The notes beneath the pieces are model-generated. The model was not told the DNA's origin. It saw only the letters and a program-made list of their open reading frames with translations, and did not search any database. Shown piece after piece: positions 15,742 through 26,406 of a stretch of 39,307 nt of DNA. Source of the stretch: Myxococcales bacterium (GTDB lineage: Bacteria; Myxococcota; Myxococcia; Myxococcales; 40CM-4-68-19); NCBI GenBank assembly GCA_020201435.1, contig JAIVGS010000004.1, positions 1 through 39,307 on the forward strand. The letters run 5' to 3'. The position numbers were made by a program, and so were the translations under genes. Each line of letters starts with the position of its first letter. Position 1 is the first letter of the stretch.

Positions 15742-15788
15742 GTTCGAGCGACACGCTACGACGCCGGGGGTACAGGAGGAAAGACTTG

Positions 15789-15832
15789 TCCGGGGACGAG
15801 TTCCGGTGGAAGTGAAGGAGTATGTCCCCGGA
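15789..15832. repeat. GGGGAC-type inverted repeat over the start of the winged-helix gene
   Basis: TCCGGGGAC (15789-15797) and GTCCCCGGA (15824-15832) are perfect inverted copies 26 nt apart. The right arm contains codons 1-4 of the annotated downstream gene. It shares GAGTAT..GTCCCC with the right arm of the 8840-8884 palindrome and may belong to the same REP-like class (inference). Confidence 0.6.
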
Positions 15833-16745
15833 TCTACTGCGCGTCCGCCTCCGCAACCAACGTCTCGTCGGGCCGCGCTGCAGGACGCCCGCCGAAGTCG
15901 TCGGATGGTTCGGGGCGGTCCAGGCGCAGGATTACGCCGCGGCGAAGTGGGCGGTCGCGCTGCGGACGAGACGGGCGACGGAGCGGGATGTCGAAGCCGC
16001 GTTCGATCGGGGCGACATCATCCGCACCCACGTCTTGCGGCCGACCTGGCACTTCGTCCTGCCGGAAGACCTGCGCTGGATGCTCGCGCTGACCGCGCCG
16101 CGCGTGAAACAGGCGATGGCGTTTCACGGCCGCTGGCTCGGCATCGACGACAAGGCAATCTCGCGTGCGAAGGCGCGGCTCGAAAATGCGCTCGCCGGCG
16201 GCCGCCAACTCACGCGCGCGGAGCTGGCCCGGCTGCTTCACGCGACCGGGCCGAAGCTCGCGCACCTGGTGATGTTCGCCGAGCTCGATGCGGTCGTCTG
16301 CAGCGGGCCGCGGCGCGGCAAGCAGTTCACCTACGCTCTCGTCGACGAGCGCTGTCCGCCGGCGACGCCGCTCGACGGCGACGAGGCGCTCGGCCGCCTC
16401 GCGGAGAGATACTTCCGCAGCCACGGGCCCGCGCTGCCGCGGGATTTTGCCTGGTGGTCGGGTCTCACCGCCGCCGGCGCGCGCCGCGCGATCGACATCG
16501 CAGGCCTCACCGCGCGCGACGGTCGCTGGTCGAAGTCGTGGACGCCGTCGAGAGCGGGACCCGTCGCTCACTTCTTGCCAAATTTCGATGAATTTCTCGT
16601 AGCTTACAAGGTGCGGGAGCGGCGCGAGCTGTCCTCGGCGCTGATCGTCGACGGCCGCTTGGTGGAGAGCGTGAGAGGATTGACCGCGCCCGAGCGCCGG
16701 GCGGTCGCCGAAGCGCACGCCCGGTACTCCGCATACAGGAAGTAA
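15822..16745 (+). CDS. Winged-helix DNA-binding protein (HTH_42 / DUF1006-type)
   Basis: 307 residues. Family signs are [48 protein letters not shown] and [12 protein letters not shown], as in the winged-helix family related to AlkX/YcaQ-like DNA-lesion proteins. Members are usually 350 or more residues; here [12 protein letters not shown] joins directly to the terminal helix [12 protein letters not shown], so the usual strand segment after the VDGR region seems to be missing (about 25 residues). The start is doubtful: AAGGAG lies only 1 nt before ATG 15822, and the first codons sit inside an inverted repeat. A near-cognate start a few codons later is possible. Confidence 0.82.
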   Translation: MSPDLLRVRLRNQRLVGPRCRTPAEVVGWFGAVQAQDYAAAKWAVALRTRRATERDVEAAFDRGDIIRTHVLRPTWHFVLPEDLRWMLALTAPRVKQAMAFHGRWLGIDDKAISRAKARLENALAGGRQLTRAELARLLHATGPKLAHLVMFAELDAVVCSGPRRGKQFTYALVDERCPPATPLDGDEALGRLAERYFRSHGPALPRDFAWWSGLTAAGARRAIDIAGLTARDGRWSKSWTPSRAGPVAHFLPNFDEFLVAYKVRERRELSSALIVDGRLVESVRGLTAPERRAVAEAHARYSAYRK

Positions 16746-16778
16746 CCACACGGATTCACAGGGTCCGGCGCGGTTTGT

Positions 16779-16793
16779 TGCCGCAGCGCGGCA
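16779..16793. repeat. Small GC hairpin between the winged-helix gene and gltB
   Basis: TGCCGC, loop AGC, GCGGCA. It could be a weak terminator of the winged-helix gene, but no T-run follows. The rest of the 92-bp gap shows no clear promoter. Confidence 0.35.
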
Positions 16794-16837
16794 GGATCCC
16801 TTGCGCAGGGTGGCACAACGCGTTCAAAGTAGGCGGA

Positions 16838-19800
16838 ATGAAGCATGAAGGGCTGCCCCCGAAGCAGGGGCTGTACGATCCGTCCCTCGAGCACGACTCC
16901 TGCGGCTTCGGCTTCGTCGCCGACATCAAGGGCCGCGGTTCCCACGACATCGTCGCCAAGGCCCTCGAGGTGCTGGTCAACCTCGAGCATCGCGGCGCCC
17001 AGGGGGCCGAGCGCGACACCGGCGACGGCGCCGGCATCCTGCTGCAGACGCCGCACGCGTTCTTCGCGAGAAACGGCTTCGGCGGGAAGCCGGGCGCCTA
17101 CGCGGCCGGCATGGTCTACCTGCCGCCCGGCGGCGAGATCGAGAAGCTCTTCGAGCAGATCGTGGTTTCGGAGGGGCAGCGGCTGCTCGGGTGGCGCGAC
17201 GTCCCGACCGACAATACCCGCCTGGGGGCGACGGCGCGCTCGTCGCAGCCGCTGATCCGGCAGGTGTTCGTCGAATCGCGCTGCGAGGACGCGGCGGCCT
17301 TCGAGCGCAAGCTCTACGTCATCCGGCGACTGATCGAGAAGAAGGTCTCGCGCAGCAGCCTCAAGGGCCGCGGGCATTTCTACGTCCCGAGCCTCTCCCA
17401 TAAGACGATCGTTTACAAGGGAATGCTCAATGCGGGTCAATTGAAGGATTTCTATCTCGACTTACGGGACCCGGCGATGTCGTCGTCGATCGCGATGGTC
17501 CATTCGCGCTTCTCGACCAATACCTTCCCGTCGTGGTCTCGCGCGCATCCTTATCGATACATTTCGCACAACGGCGAGATCAACACCCTGCGCGGCAACA
17601 TCAACTGGATGCACGCGCGCCAGTCGATGATGCGGTCCCGCCTGTTCGGCAAGGATCTGATGAAGATCCTCACCATCATCGACACCGAGGGCTCCGACTC
17701 GGCGATGTTCGACAACGTCCTCGAGCTGCTGACTCTCGCGGGCCGCGATCTGCCGCACGCGATGATGATGATGGTGCCCGAGCCGTGGGCACGCGACGAG
17801 ACGATGAGCGCGGAGCGGCGCGCGTTCTACGAGTATCACTCGTGCCTGATGGAGCCGTGGGACGGGCCGGCGTCGATCGCGTTCACCGACGGCGTCCGCG
17901 TCGGCGCGGTGCTCGATCGCAACGGGTTGCGGCCCTCGCGTTACTACATCACCCGGGACGACCTGGTGGTGATGGCGTCGGAAGTCGGCGTCCTCGACAT
18001 TCCGCCGTCGCAGGTCGTCCGCAAGGGGCGCCTGCAGCCGGGGAGGATCTTCCTCGTCGACACCGCCGAGGGGCGGATCGTCTCCGACGAGGAGCTCAAG
18101 GAGCGGATCGCGCGCGAGCAGCCGTACGGCGAATGGCTCCGCAAGTCGATGGTGCGGCTGCACGACCTGCCGGCGCCGGCCCACGTCCTCGGCCCCGATC
18201 ACGAGACGGTCCTGCGCCGCCAGGAGGTCTTCGGCTACACCTCCGAAGACGTCAAGATCGTGATCGCGCCGATGGCCACCACCGGGAACGAGCCGGTCGG
18301 GTCGATGGGCACCGACACGCCGCTCGCGGTCCTCTCCGAGCGGCCGCAGCCGCTGTTCAACTATTTCAAGCAACTGTTCGCGCAGGTCACCAATCCTCCG
18401 GTCGACGCGATCCGCGAGGAGATCGTGATGATGTCGGAGACCGCGCTCGGCCCCGAGGCGAACGTGCTCGAGCCGGGGCCCGAGTCGTGCCGCCAGCTCG
18501 CGCTGCCGTCGCCGATCCTGTCCAACGAGGAGCTGGAGCGAATCCGCGCGCTCGACGGGCCGCTCAAGACGATCACGCTGCCGATCCTGTTCAATCCCCG
18601 CGAGGACGGAGCCGGGCTGCGCAAGGCGCTCGAGGACCTGCGCTGGACGGTCTCGGAATGCATCGCCGAAGGGACCAACGTCATCATCCTCTCCGACCGC
18701 GGCCATGACGCGGAGAAGGCGCCGATCCCGTCGCTGTTGGCCTGCTCGGCGGTCCAGCATCACCTGATCCGCGAGGGCACGCGCACCCGCTGCAGCCTGG
18801 TCCTCGAGACCGGCGAGCCGCGCGAGGTCCATCACTTCGCCCTGTTGATCGGATTCGGGGCGAGCGCGGTGAATCCGTATCTCGCCTTCGAAACCGTCCA
18901 CGACATGGTCGCGCACGGCATCCTCGCGGGTCCGGCCGCGGCCGCCGAAAAGAAATATCTGAAAGCGGTCGCCAAAGGCATCGTCAAGGTCATTTCCAAG
19001 ATGGGCATCAGCACCATCCAGAGCTATCACGGCGCCCAGGTCTTCGAGGCGGTCGGGCTCTCGCAGGATTTCGTCGACGAGTATTTCACCTGGACCTCCA
19101 CGCGCGTCGGCGGCGTCGGCATCGACGTGGTCGCGAAAGAGGCGCGGATGCGGCACGAGCGCGGCTTCCCTCCCAAGCGGCCGATCGTGCACACCAGCCT
19201 GCCCGCCGGCGGCGAATACCAGGTCCGTTTCGGCGGCGAGTACCACTTATCGAATGCGGAGACGATCCATAAGCTGCAGCAGGCCTGCCGCACGGGTAAT
19301 TATCAGCTCTTCCAGGAATACACCGCGTCGATCGACAATCAGGCCCGCAATCTCTGCACCTTGCGCGGATTGATGGATTTCCTCAGCGCGGCCAAGCCGG
19401 TGCGGATCGAGGAAGTCGAGCCGGTCGAGAGCATCCTGAAGCGGTTCAAGTCGGGCGCGATGTCGTACGGGAGCATTTCCAAGGAAGCGCACGAAGCGCT
19501 CGCGATCGCGATGAACCGGATCGGCGGCAAGTCGAACACCGGCGAAGGCGGCGAGGATCCGGCCCGCTACGTCGACGACGGCAACGGCGATTCGCGCAAT
19601 TCGGCGATCAAGCAGGTCGCGAGCGGCCGCTTCGGCGTGACCTCGAACTACCTCGTCCACGCGCGCGAGCTGCAGATCAAGATCGCGCAGGGCGCGAAGC
19701 CGGGCGAAGGCGGACAACTTCCCGGCACCAAGGTCTATCCGCCGATCGCGAAAGTGCGCCACGCGACGCCCGGCGTCGGCCTGATTTCTCCGCCGCCGCA

Positions 19801-21397
19801 CCACGACATCTATTCGATCGAAGACCTGGCCGAGCTGATCCACGATCTGAAGAACGCAAATTCACGAGCGCGGATCAGCGTGAAGCTCGTCTCCGAGCTC
19901 GGCGTCGGCACCATCGCCGCCGGCGTCGCCAAGGCGCATGCGGACGTGGTGCTCATCTCCGGCTACGACGGCGGCACCGGCGCCTCGCCGCTGACGTCGA
20001 TCAAACATGCCGGAATCCCTTGGGAACTGGGTCTCGCCGAGACGCATCAAGTGTTGGTGCTGAACGACCTGCGCAGCCGCATCACGGTCGAAGTCGACGG
20101 TCAATTGAAGACCGGCCGCGACGTCGTCGTCGGCGCGCTCCTCGGCGCCGAGGAATTCGGGTTCGCGACCGCGCCGTTGCAGGCGCTGGGCTGCATCATG
20201 GTCCGCGCCTGCCACTTGAATACCTGTCCGGTCGGCGTCGCCACGCAGGATCCGGAATTGCGCAAGCGCTTCGCCGGCGATCCGCAGCACGTCGTCAACT
20301 TCATGCGCTTCATCGCGCAAGAGGTGCGCGAGTACATGGCCGAGCTCGGCTTCCGCACCGTCGACGAGATGGTCGGACGCTCGGAGCGGATCGAGATGCG
20401 GCGCGCGGTCGATCACTGGAAGGCGCGCAACCTCGACTTCTCGCGAATCCTCTTCAAGCCGACGGTCCCCAAGCATTACGGCCGCACCTGCACCAAGGCG
20501 CAGGACCACCGGCTGCAGGATTCGCTCGACGCGACGACGCTCTTGAAGCTCGCCAGGCCGGCCCTGGACGAGCGCAAGCCGGTCAAGGCTTCTTTGGCCA
20601 TCCGCAACACCAACCGCGTCGTGGGCACGATGACCGGCAGCGAAGTCACGCGCAAGTACGGGCCCGAGGGCTTGCCCGACGACACCATTCATTTCCATTT
20701 CCGCGGCTCGGCCGGGCAGAGCTTCGGCGCGTTCATTCCGCGCGGAATGACGCTGGTCCTGGAAGGCGATTCCAACGACTACATCGGCAAGGGATTGTCC
20801 GGCGGCCGAATCGTCGTCTTCCCGCCCAAGGAAGCCGGCTTCGTCCCCGAGGAGAACATCATCGTCGGCAACGTCGCGTTCTACGGCGCGACCGGCGGCG
20901 AGGCGTACATCCGCGGCGTCGCCGGCGAGCGGTTCTGCGTGCGCAATTCCGGGATCGACGCGGTCGTCGAGGGCGTCGGCGATCACGGCTGCGAGTACAT
21001 GACCGGGGGCCGCGTGGTCGTCCTCGGCGCGACCGGGCGCAATTTCGCCGCGGGAATGTCGGGCGGAATCGCTTACGTGCTGGACGGGGACGGTCGATTC
21101 GCCAGCCGCTGCAACAAGAGCATGGTCGGCCTCGGACCCGTCGACGAGACGGAAGCGCTCGTCGTCCGGCGGATGGTCGAGAGGCACGCCGAGCTCACCC
21201 AGAGCGCGCTCGCCCGCCGATTGCTGGAGCGTTGGAACGAGGCCGCCGCGCGCCTCGTCCGGGTGATGCCGAACGACTATCGGAGGATGCTCGAAGCGCA
21301 GGCTCGGATGCAGGCTCGCGGCATGTCGCGCGAAGAAGCCGAGATGGCCGCCTTCGAGGAAAACGCGCGGGACGAAGCGCGCGTTGGCGGGAATTAG
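16838..21397 (+). CDS. gltB: Glutamate synthase (NADPH), large subunit
   Basis: 1519 residues, the normal length. It transfers the amide of glutamine to 2-oxoglutarate, giving two glutamates. Domains in order: class II glutamine amidotransferase beginning at Cys22 (HDSCGFGF, exposed after removal of a short propeptide); the central domain; the FMN and [3Fe-4S] synthase domain ([20 protein letters not shown], the cysteine cluster in [18 protein letters not shown]); and the C-terminal GXGXG beta-helix ([30 protein letters not shown]). ATG 16838 puts the catalytic Cys at the expected position; the track start 16775 adds 21 non-homologous residues. gltD follows after a 142-bp gap containing a structured GC-rich element. 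Confidence 0.98.
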   Translation: MKHEGLPPKQGLYDPSLEHDSCGFGFVADIKGRGSHDIVAKALEVLVNLEHRGAQGAERDTGDGAGILLQTPHAFFARNGFGGKPGAYAAGMVYLPPGGEIEKLFEQIVVSEGQRLLGWRDVPTDNTRLGATARSSQPLIRQVFVESRCEDAAAFERKLYVIRRLIEKKVSRSSLKGRGHFYVPSLSHKTIVYKGMLNAGQLKDFYLDLRDPAMSSSIAMVHSRFSTNTFPSWSRAHPYRYISHNGEINTLRGNINWMHARQSMMRSRLFGKDLMKILTIIDTEGSDSAMFDNVLELLTLAGRDLPHAMMMMVPEPWARDETMSAERRAFYEYHSCLMEPWDGPASIAFTDGVRVGAVLDRNGLRPSRYYITRDDLVVMASEVGVLDIPPSQVVRKGRLQPGRIFLVDTAEGRIVSDEELKERIAREQPYGEWLRKSMVRLHDLPAPAHVLGPDHETVLRRQEVFGYTSEDVKIVIAPMATTGNEPVGSMGTDTPLAVLSERPQPLFNYFKQLFAQVTNPPVDAIREEIVMMSETALGPEANVLEPGPESCRQLALPSPILSNEELERIRALDGPLKTITLPILFNPREDGAGLRKALEDLRWTVSECIAEGTNVIILSDRGHDAEKAPIPSLLACSAVQHHLIREGTRTRCSLVLETGEPREVHHFALLIGFGASAVNPYLAFETVHDMVAHGILAGPAAAAEKKYLKAVAKGIVKVISKMGISTIQSYHGAQVFEAVGLSQDFVDEYFTWTSTRVGGVGIDVVAKEARMRHERGFPPKRPIVHTSLPAGGEYQVRFGGEYHLSNAETIHKLQQACRTGNYQLFQEYTASIDNQARNLCTLRGLMDFLSAAKPVRIEEVEPVESILKRFKSGAMSYGSISKEAHEALAIAMNRIGGKSNTGEGGEDPARYVDDGNGDSRNSAIKQVASGRFGVTSNYLVHARELQIKIAQGAKPGEGGQLPGTKVYPPIAKVRHATPGVGLISPPPHHDIYSIEDLAELIHDLKNANSRARISVKLVSELGVGTIAAGVAKAHADVVLISGYDGGTGASPLTSIKHAGIPWELGLAETHQVLVLNDLRSRITVEVDGQLKTGRDVVVGALLGAEEFGFATAPLQALGCIMVRACHLNTCPVGVATQDPELRKRFAGDPQHVVNFMRFIAQEVREYMAELGFRTVDEMVGRSERIEMRRAVDHWKARNLDFSRILFKPTVPKHYGRTCTKAQDHRLQDSLDATTLLKLARPALDERKPVKASLAIRNTNRVVGTMTGSEVTRKYGPEGLPDDTIHFHFRGSAGQSFGAFIPRGMTLVLEGDSNDYIGKGLSGGRIVVFPPKEAGFVPEENIIVGNVAFYGATGGEAYIRGVAGERFCVRNSGIDAVVEGVGDHGCEYMTGGRVVVLGATGRNFAAGMSGGIAYVLDGDGRFASRCNKSMVGLGPVDETEALVVRRMVERHAELTQSALARRLLERWNEAAARLVRVMPNDYRRMLEAQARMQARGMSREEAEMAAFEENARDEARVGGN

Positions 21398-21437
21398 CCG
21401 ATGATCATGAAGGCTAAAAGTGTCAGTTGGGGGGTCC

Positions 21438-21480
21438 GGGGGGGAGCGAGCTCCCCCCTGGTGGAGGCGCCACAGGCGCC
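21438..21480. repeat. GC-rich structured element between gltB and gltD
   Basis: GGGGGGAGC and GCTCCCCCC (21439-21458) form a tight hairpin, followed by GTGGAGGCGCCAC and a second GGCGCC. This looks like an interspersed repeat or strong RNA structure rather than leader sequence of gltD. It might reduce gltB-to-gltD read-through or protect the upstream message. Copies elsewhere in the genome cannot be seen from here. Confidence 0.6.
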
Positions 21481-21539
21481 GGATCGAAGAGCTTGCCAGC
21501 GAAGCAATTGCGTCAATTCACGCGAGTGGTGGCTGTAAA

Positions 21540-23014
<1,475 letters not shown>

Positions 23015-23018
<4 letters not shown>

Positions 23019-23617
23019 ACGTCAAGATCTGGTCCGATTTCGTCTGACCGTGGTGCTACGTCGGTCTGGTCGAGATCGAGAAGCTGCGGAAGGAATACGA
23101 CCTCGCCGTCGACTGGCGGCCGTTCTTCCTGCGCCCCGAGACTCCGCCCGAAGGCTCACCCGTTCCCGCGTACGTGCGCGAGCGGATGAAGGACCCCGAC
23201 GATCCGTTGAAGAAGCGCGCCGAGCGCGAAGGGCTGAAGATGGTCCGACGCGAGACGATCCCCTCGACGCGGCGTGCCCACGAGGCGGCCGAATATGCGC
23301 GATCGAAAGGCAAGCTCGAGCCGATGCACGGCGAGCTGCTGAAAGCGTACTGGACCGAAGGAAAGGACCTCCATTCCTTCGACGTGCTGCGCGAGGCCGC
23401 GGTGAAGGCCGGCCTCGATCCCGACGAGATGCAGCGCGAGCTCGAGAAAGGCACCTTCAAGCCGATCGTCGAAGAGGGCATCCGCGAAGCGCATGAGCTC
23501 GGCATCCACGCGGTGCCGACGTTCGTCTTCGACGATCGACTCGCCGTCCAGGGCGCGCAGGAGCTGCCCGTGTTCCGGCTCGCGATGCAGCAGCTCGGCG
23601 CGAGGAAATTGACCTAG
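23015..23617 (+). CDS. DsbA/FrnE-family oxidoreductase, candidate selenoprotein (UPWC motif)
   Basis: 200 residues if TGA 23045-23047 is read as selenocysteine (residue 11). The N terminus is MNVKIWSDFV-TGA-PWCYVGLVEIEKL, where FrnE/DsbA-like proteins have DFVCPWCYIG, so the stop falls exactly on the first redox cysteine. The frame continues cleanly with WRPFFLRPETPPEG, an alpha-helical insert, the cis-proline segment AVPTFVFDD and VQGAQELPVF, all expected for this thioredoxin-fold family, and ends at TAG 23617. A hairpin downstream of the TGA fits a bacterial SECIS. ATG 23015 overlaps the gltD stop, so the gene is translationally coupled. The track shows only 23174..23617. Alternatives: a nonsense mutation or sequencing error (TGC/TGT to TGA). 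No Sec-machinery gene is in the window. Confidence 0.82.
23061..23079 (+). promoter_or_regulatory. Candidate bacterial SECIS hairpin
   Basis: UCGGUCU (23061-23067), loop GGUCG (23068-23072), AGAUCGA (23073-23079): a 7-bp stem with one G-U pair. The loop starts 20 nt after the TGA and begins with GG. Bacterial SECIS elements generally have a short apical loop, with a G in its first two positions, about 16-37 nt after the UGA. The element lies inside the coding region, as bacterial ones do. Function is inferred. Confidence 0.65.
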
Positions 23618-23633
23618 TTACGGCCGATCTTCA

Positions 23634-23972
23634 CTACGCCATGCCGAGGACGAACTCCACCTTCGCGGCGCCGTCGACGTGCGGGCTCTCGAGGACCGGC
23701 CGCGCCCACGGCCAGCGCCTCAGCGGTTCGAAATCTGCCTCGAACCAGAGCTCGAGAAACGATGCGATGTCCGGCTCGGCGACGATCCCGTACTCGATCG
23801 CCTGGTCGATGCCCCGCTCGATCGCGGCGGACATCTTCTCGTCGCCCAGCTCCGCGGCGCGTTCGGGAAACAACCGGACGAGACGGGGCTTGACCTGGTC
23901 GCGGAATCGCGTCCGCGCGGCCTCTTCGAAGGCCTGCATCGCAGCTGGTGGCACGGTCCACAGCGTCGTCAT
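23634..23972 (-). CDS. Small helical protein, possibly of a type VI-associated family
   Basis: 112 residues, mostly helical, no signal peptide. It reads MTTLWTVPPAAMQAFEEAAR, then RLFPERAAELGDEKM, RGIDQAIEYGI and EPDIASFLELWFEAD. This pattern (aromatic N-terminal segment, FP-x-x-A-x-LG, a helix, then a FLxLWF segment) resembles small proteins encoded near VgrG/PAAR genes, but no such neighbour is here, so the link is weak. ATG 23972 has AGGAG 8 nt upstream and was chosen over the track start 24170. It is convergent with the selenoprotein gene (16 bp between stops) and divergent from otsA across 223 bp. Confidence 0.8.
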   Translation of the reverse strand: MTTLWTVPPAAMQAFEEAARTRFRDQVKPRLVRLFPERAAELGDEKMSAAIERGIDQAIEYGIVAEPDIASFLELWFEADFEPLRRWPWARPVLESPHVDGAAKVEFVLGMA

Positions 23973-24160
23973 CTCAGGAGCTCCTTTCCGGGGTGGTTGC
24001 GCCGCGGCGGACGCGATTGGACCGAAAAGCACGAGCCGTGCCAGCCCGTGGGGCTGATTTGACGAGGATTTCGCGCCTGGGCGGGTGGGTGAAACTGTGG
24101 CGCAACAGCACCTGCAACCGGCATTTCCCGCGCAGATCTGAACACCTCGACGAAATTGCT

Positions 24161-24189
24161 TTGAGCACAAACTACATGTCTAGTACCTT
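24161..24189 (+). promoter_or_regulatory. Candidate promoter of the ots-serA operon
   Basis: TTGAGC (24161-24166), a 17-bp spacer and TACCTT (24184-24189). ATG 24196 follows after 6 nt with no Shine-Dalgarno, suggesting a leaderless message. The rest of the 23973-24195 gap shows no gene. Confidence 0.5.
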
Positions 24190-24195
24190 GGTCGG

Positions 24196-26406
24196 ATGCC
24201 GACGACGCTGCGGTACGCGCTCCCCATCCTGCTCGGCCTCGCGATCCTCTGTGCGGTCAGCTACCTGCTGGTGAGCAGCACCAGCCGCAGCTGGTTCGAG
24301 GAAGACGTGCGGCTGCGCGCCGAGCTGGCGCTGCGGGGCGCGAGGGGCGCGATCGCGGAGGCGTGGGGTAGAGGCGATCGGGCCGCGCTCGCGGCGCTGC
24401 TCACCGACATCACCAGCGACGAGCGGATTCTCGCCGCCGCCGCCTGCGCGCCGGACGGCACGACGTTCGCGCGCACCGCCGATTTTCCCGGCGCGATCGG
24501 CTGCAGGAGGTTCACCAGCAAGAGCCTCGGCGGCAGCCAGCCGCACATCTGGAACCACGCCGAGGGCAGCGTCTTCCTCAGCGCGCTGCCGGTCGCCTCG
24601 CCGAGCGGCGTCGCCCTCGGCGTCGTCGGCCTGATCCACGACATGAGCTACGTCGACCAACGCGACGCGCTCACCCGCAAGGCCGCGCTCGGCCTGTTCG
24701 GCGCGATGGCGCTCGGCGCGCTCCTGCTCACCTCGGGCATCGCCCGCGCCTCGTGGCGCCGGTTCCGCGTCGAGCTGCGCTCGCTGATCAAGGGCGAGCC
24801 GCAGCGGCCCGAGTTCCACCCGCTGCTCCAGGACGTGCGCGAGCTCGCGCTGCAGCTCGCCGCCGAGACCCGCACCAACGAGCGCGCCTGGACGCCGCAG
24901 CGGCTGCGGCAGGTGCTCCACGATCATCTGCAGGGCGAGCGCGTGATCATGGTCGCCAACCGCGAGCCCTACATCCACGAGCGCGATCCGAACGGAGGCG
25001 TGCGCGTGCTGCACCCGGCGAGCGGCCTCGTCACCGCGCTCGAGCCGGTGATGCGCGCCTGCTCGGGGGTGTGGATCGCGCACGGGAGCGGCAGCGCCGA
25101 CCGGGAATCGAGCGATCGCCACGGCCGCGTTCGCGTTCCGCCCGGCGAAGAGTCGTACACGGTGCGCCGGATCTGGCTCTCGCGCGAGGAGGAGCAGGGC
25201 TATTACTACGGCTTCGCCAACGAGGGCCTGTGGCCGCTCTGCCACATCGCCCACGCGCGGCCGAGCTTTCGCGAAGCCGATTACGAACACTATCGCCGCG
25301 TCAACCAGCGCTTCGCCGAGACCGTCTGCGAGGAGGTCGACCGCGAGGATCCGATCATCCTCGTGCAGGACTACCACTTCGCGCTCGCTCCGCGGCTGAT
25401 CCGCGAGCGGCTGCCGCGGGCGACGATCCTGACCTTCTGGCACATTCCGTGGCCGAACGCGGAGCGCTTCGGAATCTGCCCGTTCCGCGAAGAGCTCCTC
25501 GAGGGGCTGCTCGGGAGCAGCATCGTGGGCTTCCACGTCCAGGGGCATTGCAACAACTTCCTCGAGTCGGTCGATCGCTATCTCGAGGCCCGTGTCGATC
25601 GCGAGCGGATCGCGGTCGTGCACGGCGGCGAGACCGCGCTGGTGCGCCCGTATCCGATCTCGATCGAGTGGCCGAACAGCTGGGCCCAGCACGCGCCGCC
25701 GCCGGCGCAATGCCGCGCGCAGGTGCTCGAGGAGCTCGGTCTCGACAAGGACGCGCTGCTCGGCGTCGGCGTCGACCGGCTCGATTACACCAAAGGCATC
25801 GAGGAGCGATTGCTCGCGGTGGAGCAGTTGCTGCTCCGCTTTCCCCAGTTCCGCCGCCGCTTCGCTTTCGTGCAGCTCGCTGCGCCGAGCCGCACGGCGA
25901 TCGAGCGCTATCGCGAGCTCAACGACGCGGTCGAGCAGCTGGCCTCGAGAATCAACGAGCGGTTCGGCTATCGCGCGATCATCCTCCAGCGCCAGCACCA
26001 CGAGCCGCCGCGGGTCTTTCAGTACCTGCGCGCCGCCGACCTCTGCTACGTCAGCAGCCTGCACGACGGGATGAACCTGGTCGCCAAGGAATTCATCGCC
26101 GCGCGCGACGACGAGCGCGGCGTCCTGTTGCTCAGCCAGTTCACCGGCGCCGCGCGCGAGCTGTCGGAGGCGCTGATCGTGAATCCGTACGATCTGCGCG
26201 AAGCGAGCGACGCTCTCGCCGCGGCGTTGACGATGTCGACCCGCGAGCAGGCAGAGCGGATGCGGGCGCTGCGCGCGCTGGTGTCGGAGCTCAACGTCTA
26301 CCGCTGGGCGGGGCGGATGCTCACCGACGCCGCCCGGCTGCGGCAGCGCGATCGCCTTTCCCACCGGCTTGAGAACGGTCTTTCCACCATCGAAGGAGTG
26401 GCGTGA
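24196..26406 (+). CDS. otsA: Membrane-anchored trehalose-6-phosphate synthase with extracytoplasmic segment
   Basis: 736 residues, against about 470 for soluble OtsA. Residues 8-27 and about 168-187 are membrane helices enclosing an extracytoplasmic region of about 135 residues. A HAMP-like linker follows (FRVELRSLIKGEPQ ... LQDVRELALQLAAE). From about residue 245 a complete GT20 domain runs: VANREPY, TALEPVM, GVWIAHGSGSAD, ILVQDYHFALAP, FWHIPWPNAERF, VGVDRLDYTKGIEERL, LHDGMNLVAKEF. It makes trehalose 6-phosphate from a nucleotide-glucose and glucose 6-phosphate on the cytoplasmic face. The architecture suggests that an external signal controls synthesis (inference). The stop overlaps the otsB1 start (TGATG). 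Confidence 0.95.
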   Translation: MPTTLRYALPILLGLAILCAVSYLLVSSTSRSWFEEDVRLRAELALRGARGAIAEAWGRGDRAALAALLTDITSDERILAAAACAPDGTTFARTADFPGAIGCRRFTSKSLGGSQPHIWNHAEGSVFLSALPVASPSGVALGVVGLIHDMSYVDQRDALTRKAALGLFGAMALGALLLTSGIARASWRRFRVELRSLIKGEPQRPEFHPLLQDVRELALQLAAETRTNERAWTPQRLRQVLHDHLQGERVIMVANREPYIHERDPNGGVRVLHPASGLVTALEPVMRACSGVWIAHGSGSADRESSDRHGRVRVPPGEESYTVRRIWLSREEEQGYYYGFANEGLWPLCHIAHARPSFREADYEHYRRVNQRFAETVCEEVDREDPIILVQDYHFALAPRLIRERLPRATILTFWHIPWPNAERFGICPFREELLEGLLGSSIVGFHVQGHCNNFLESVDRYLEARVDRERIAVVHGGETALVRPYPISIEWPNSWAQHAPPPAQCRAQVLEELGLDKDALLGVGVDRLDYTKGIEERLLAVEQLLLRFPQFRRRFAFVQLAAPSRTAIERYRELNDAVEQLASRINERFGYRAIILQRQHHEPPRVFQYLRAADLCYVSSLHDGMNLVAKEFIAARDDERGVLLLSQFTGAARELSEALIVNPYDLREASDALAAALTMSTREQAERMRALRALVSELNVYRWAGRMLTDAARLRQRDRLSHRLENGLSTIEGVA

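Noticed and set aside
15203-16591. 462-residue plus ORF across the decayed region
   Set aside because: It runs through the broken gene region and then out of frame through the winged-helix gene. The LFGWDAHL stretch is antisense to LYYRLRQVSV and was judged a coincidence.
21420-21539. 40-residue N-terminal extension of GltD
   Set aside because: It is a translation of the GC-rich hairpin element. GltD homology starts at ATG 21540.
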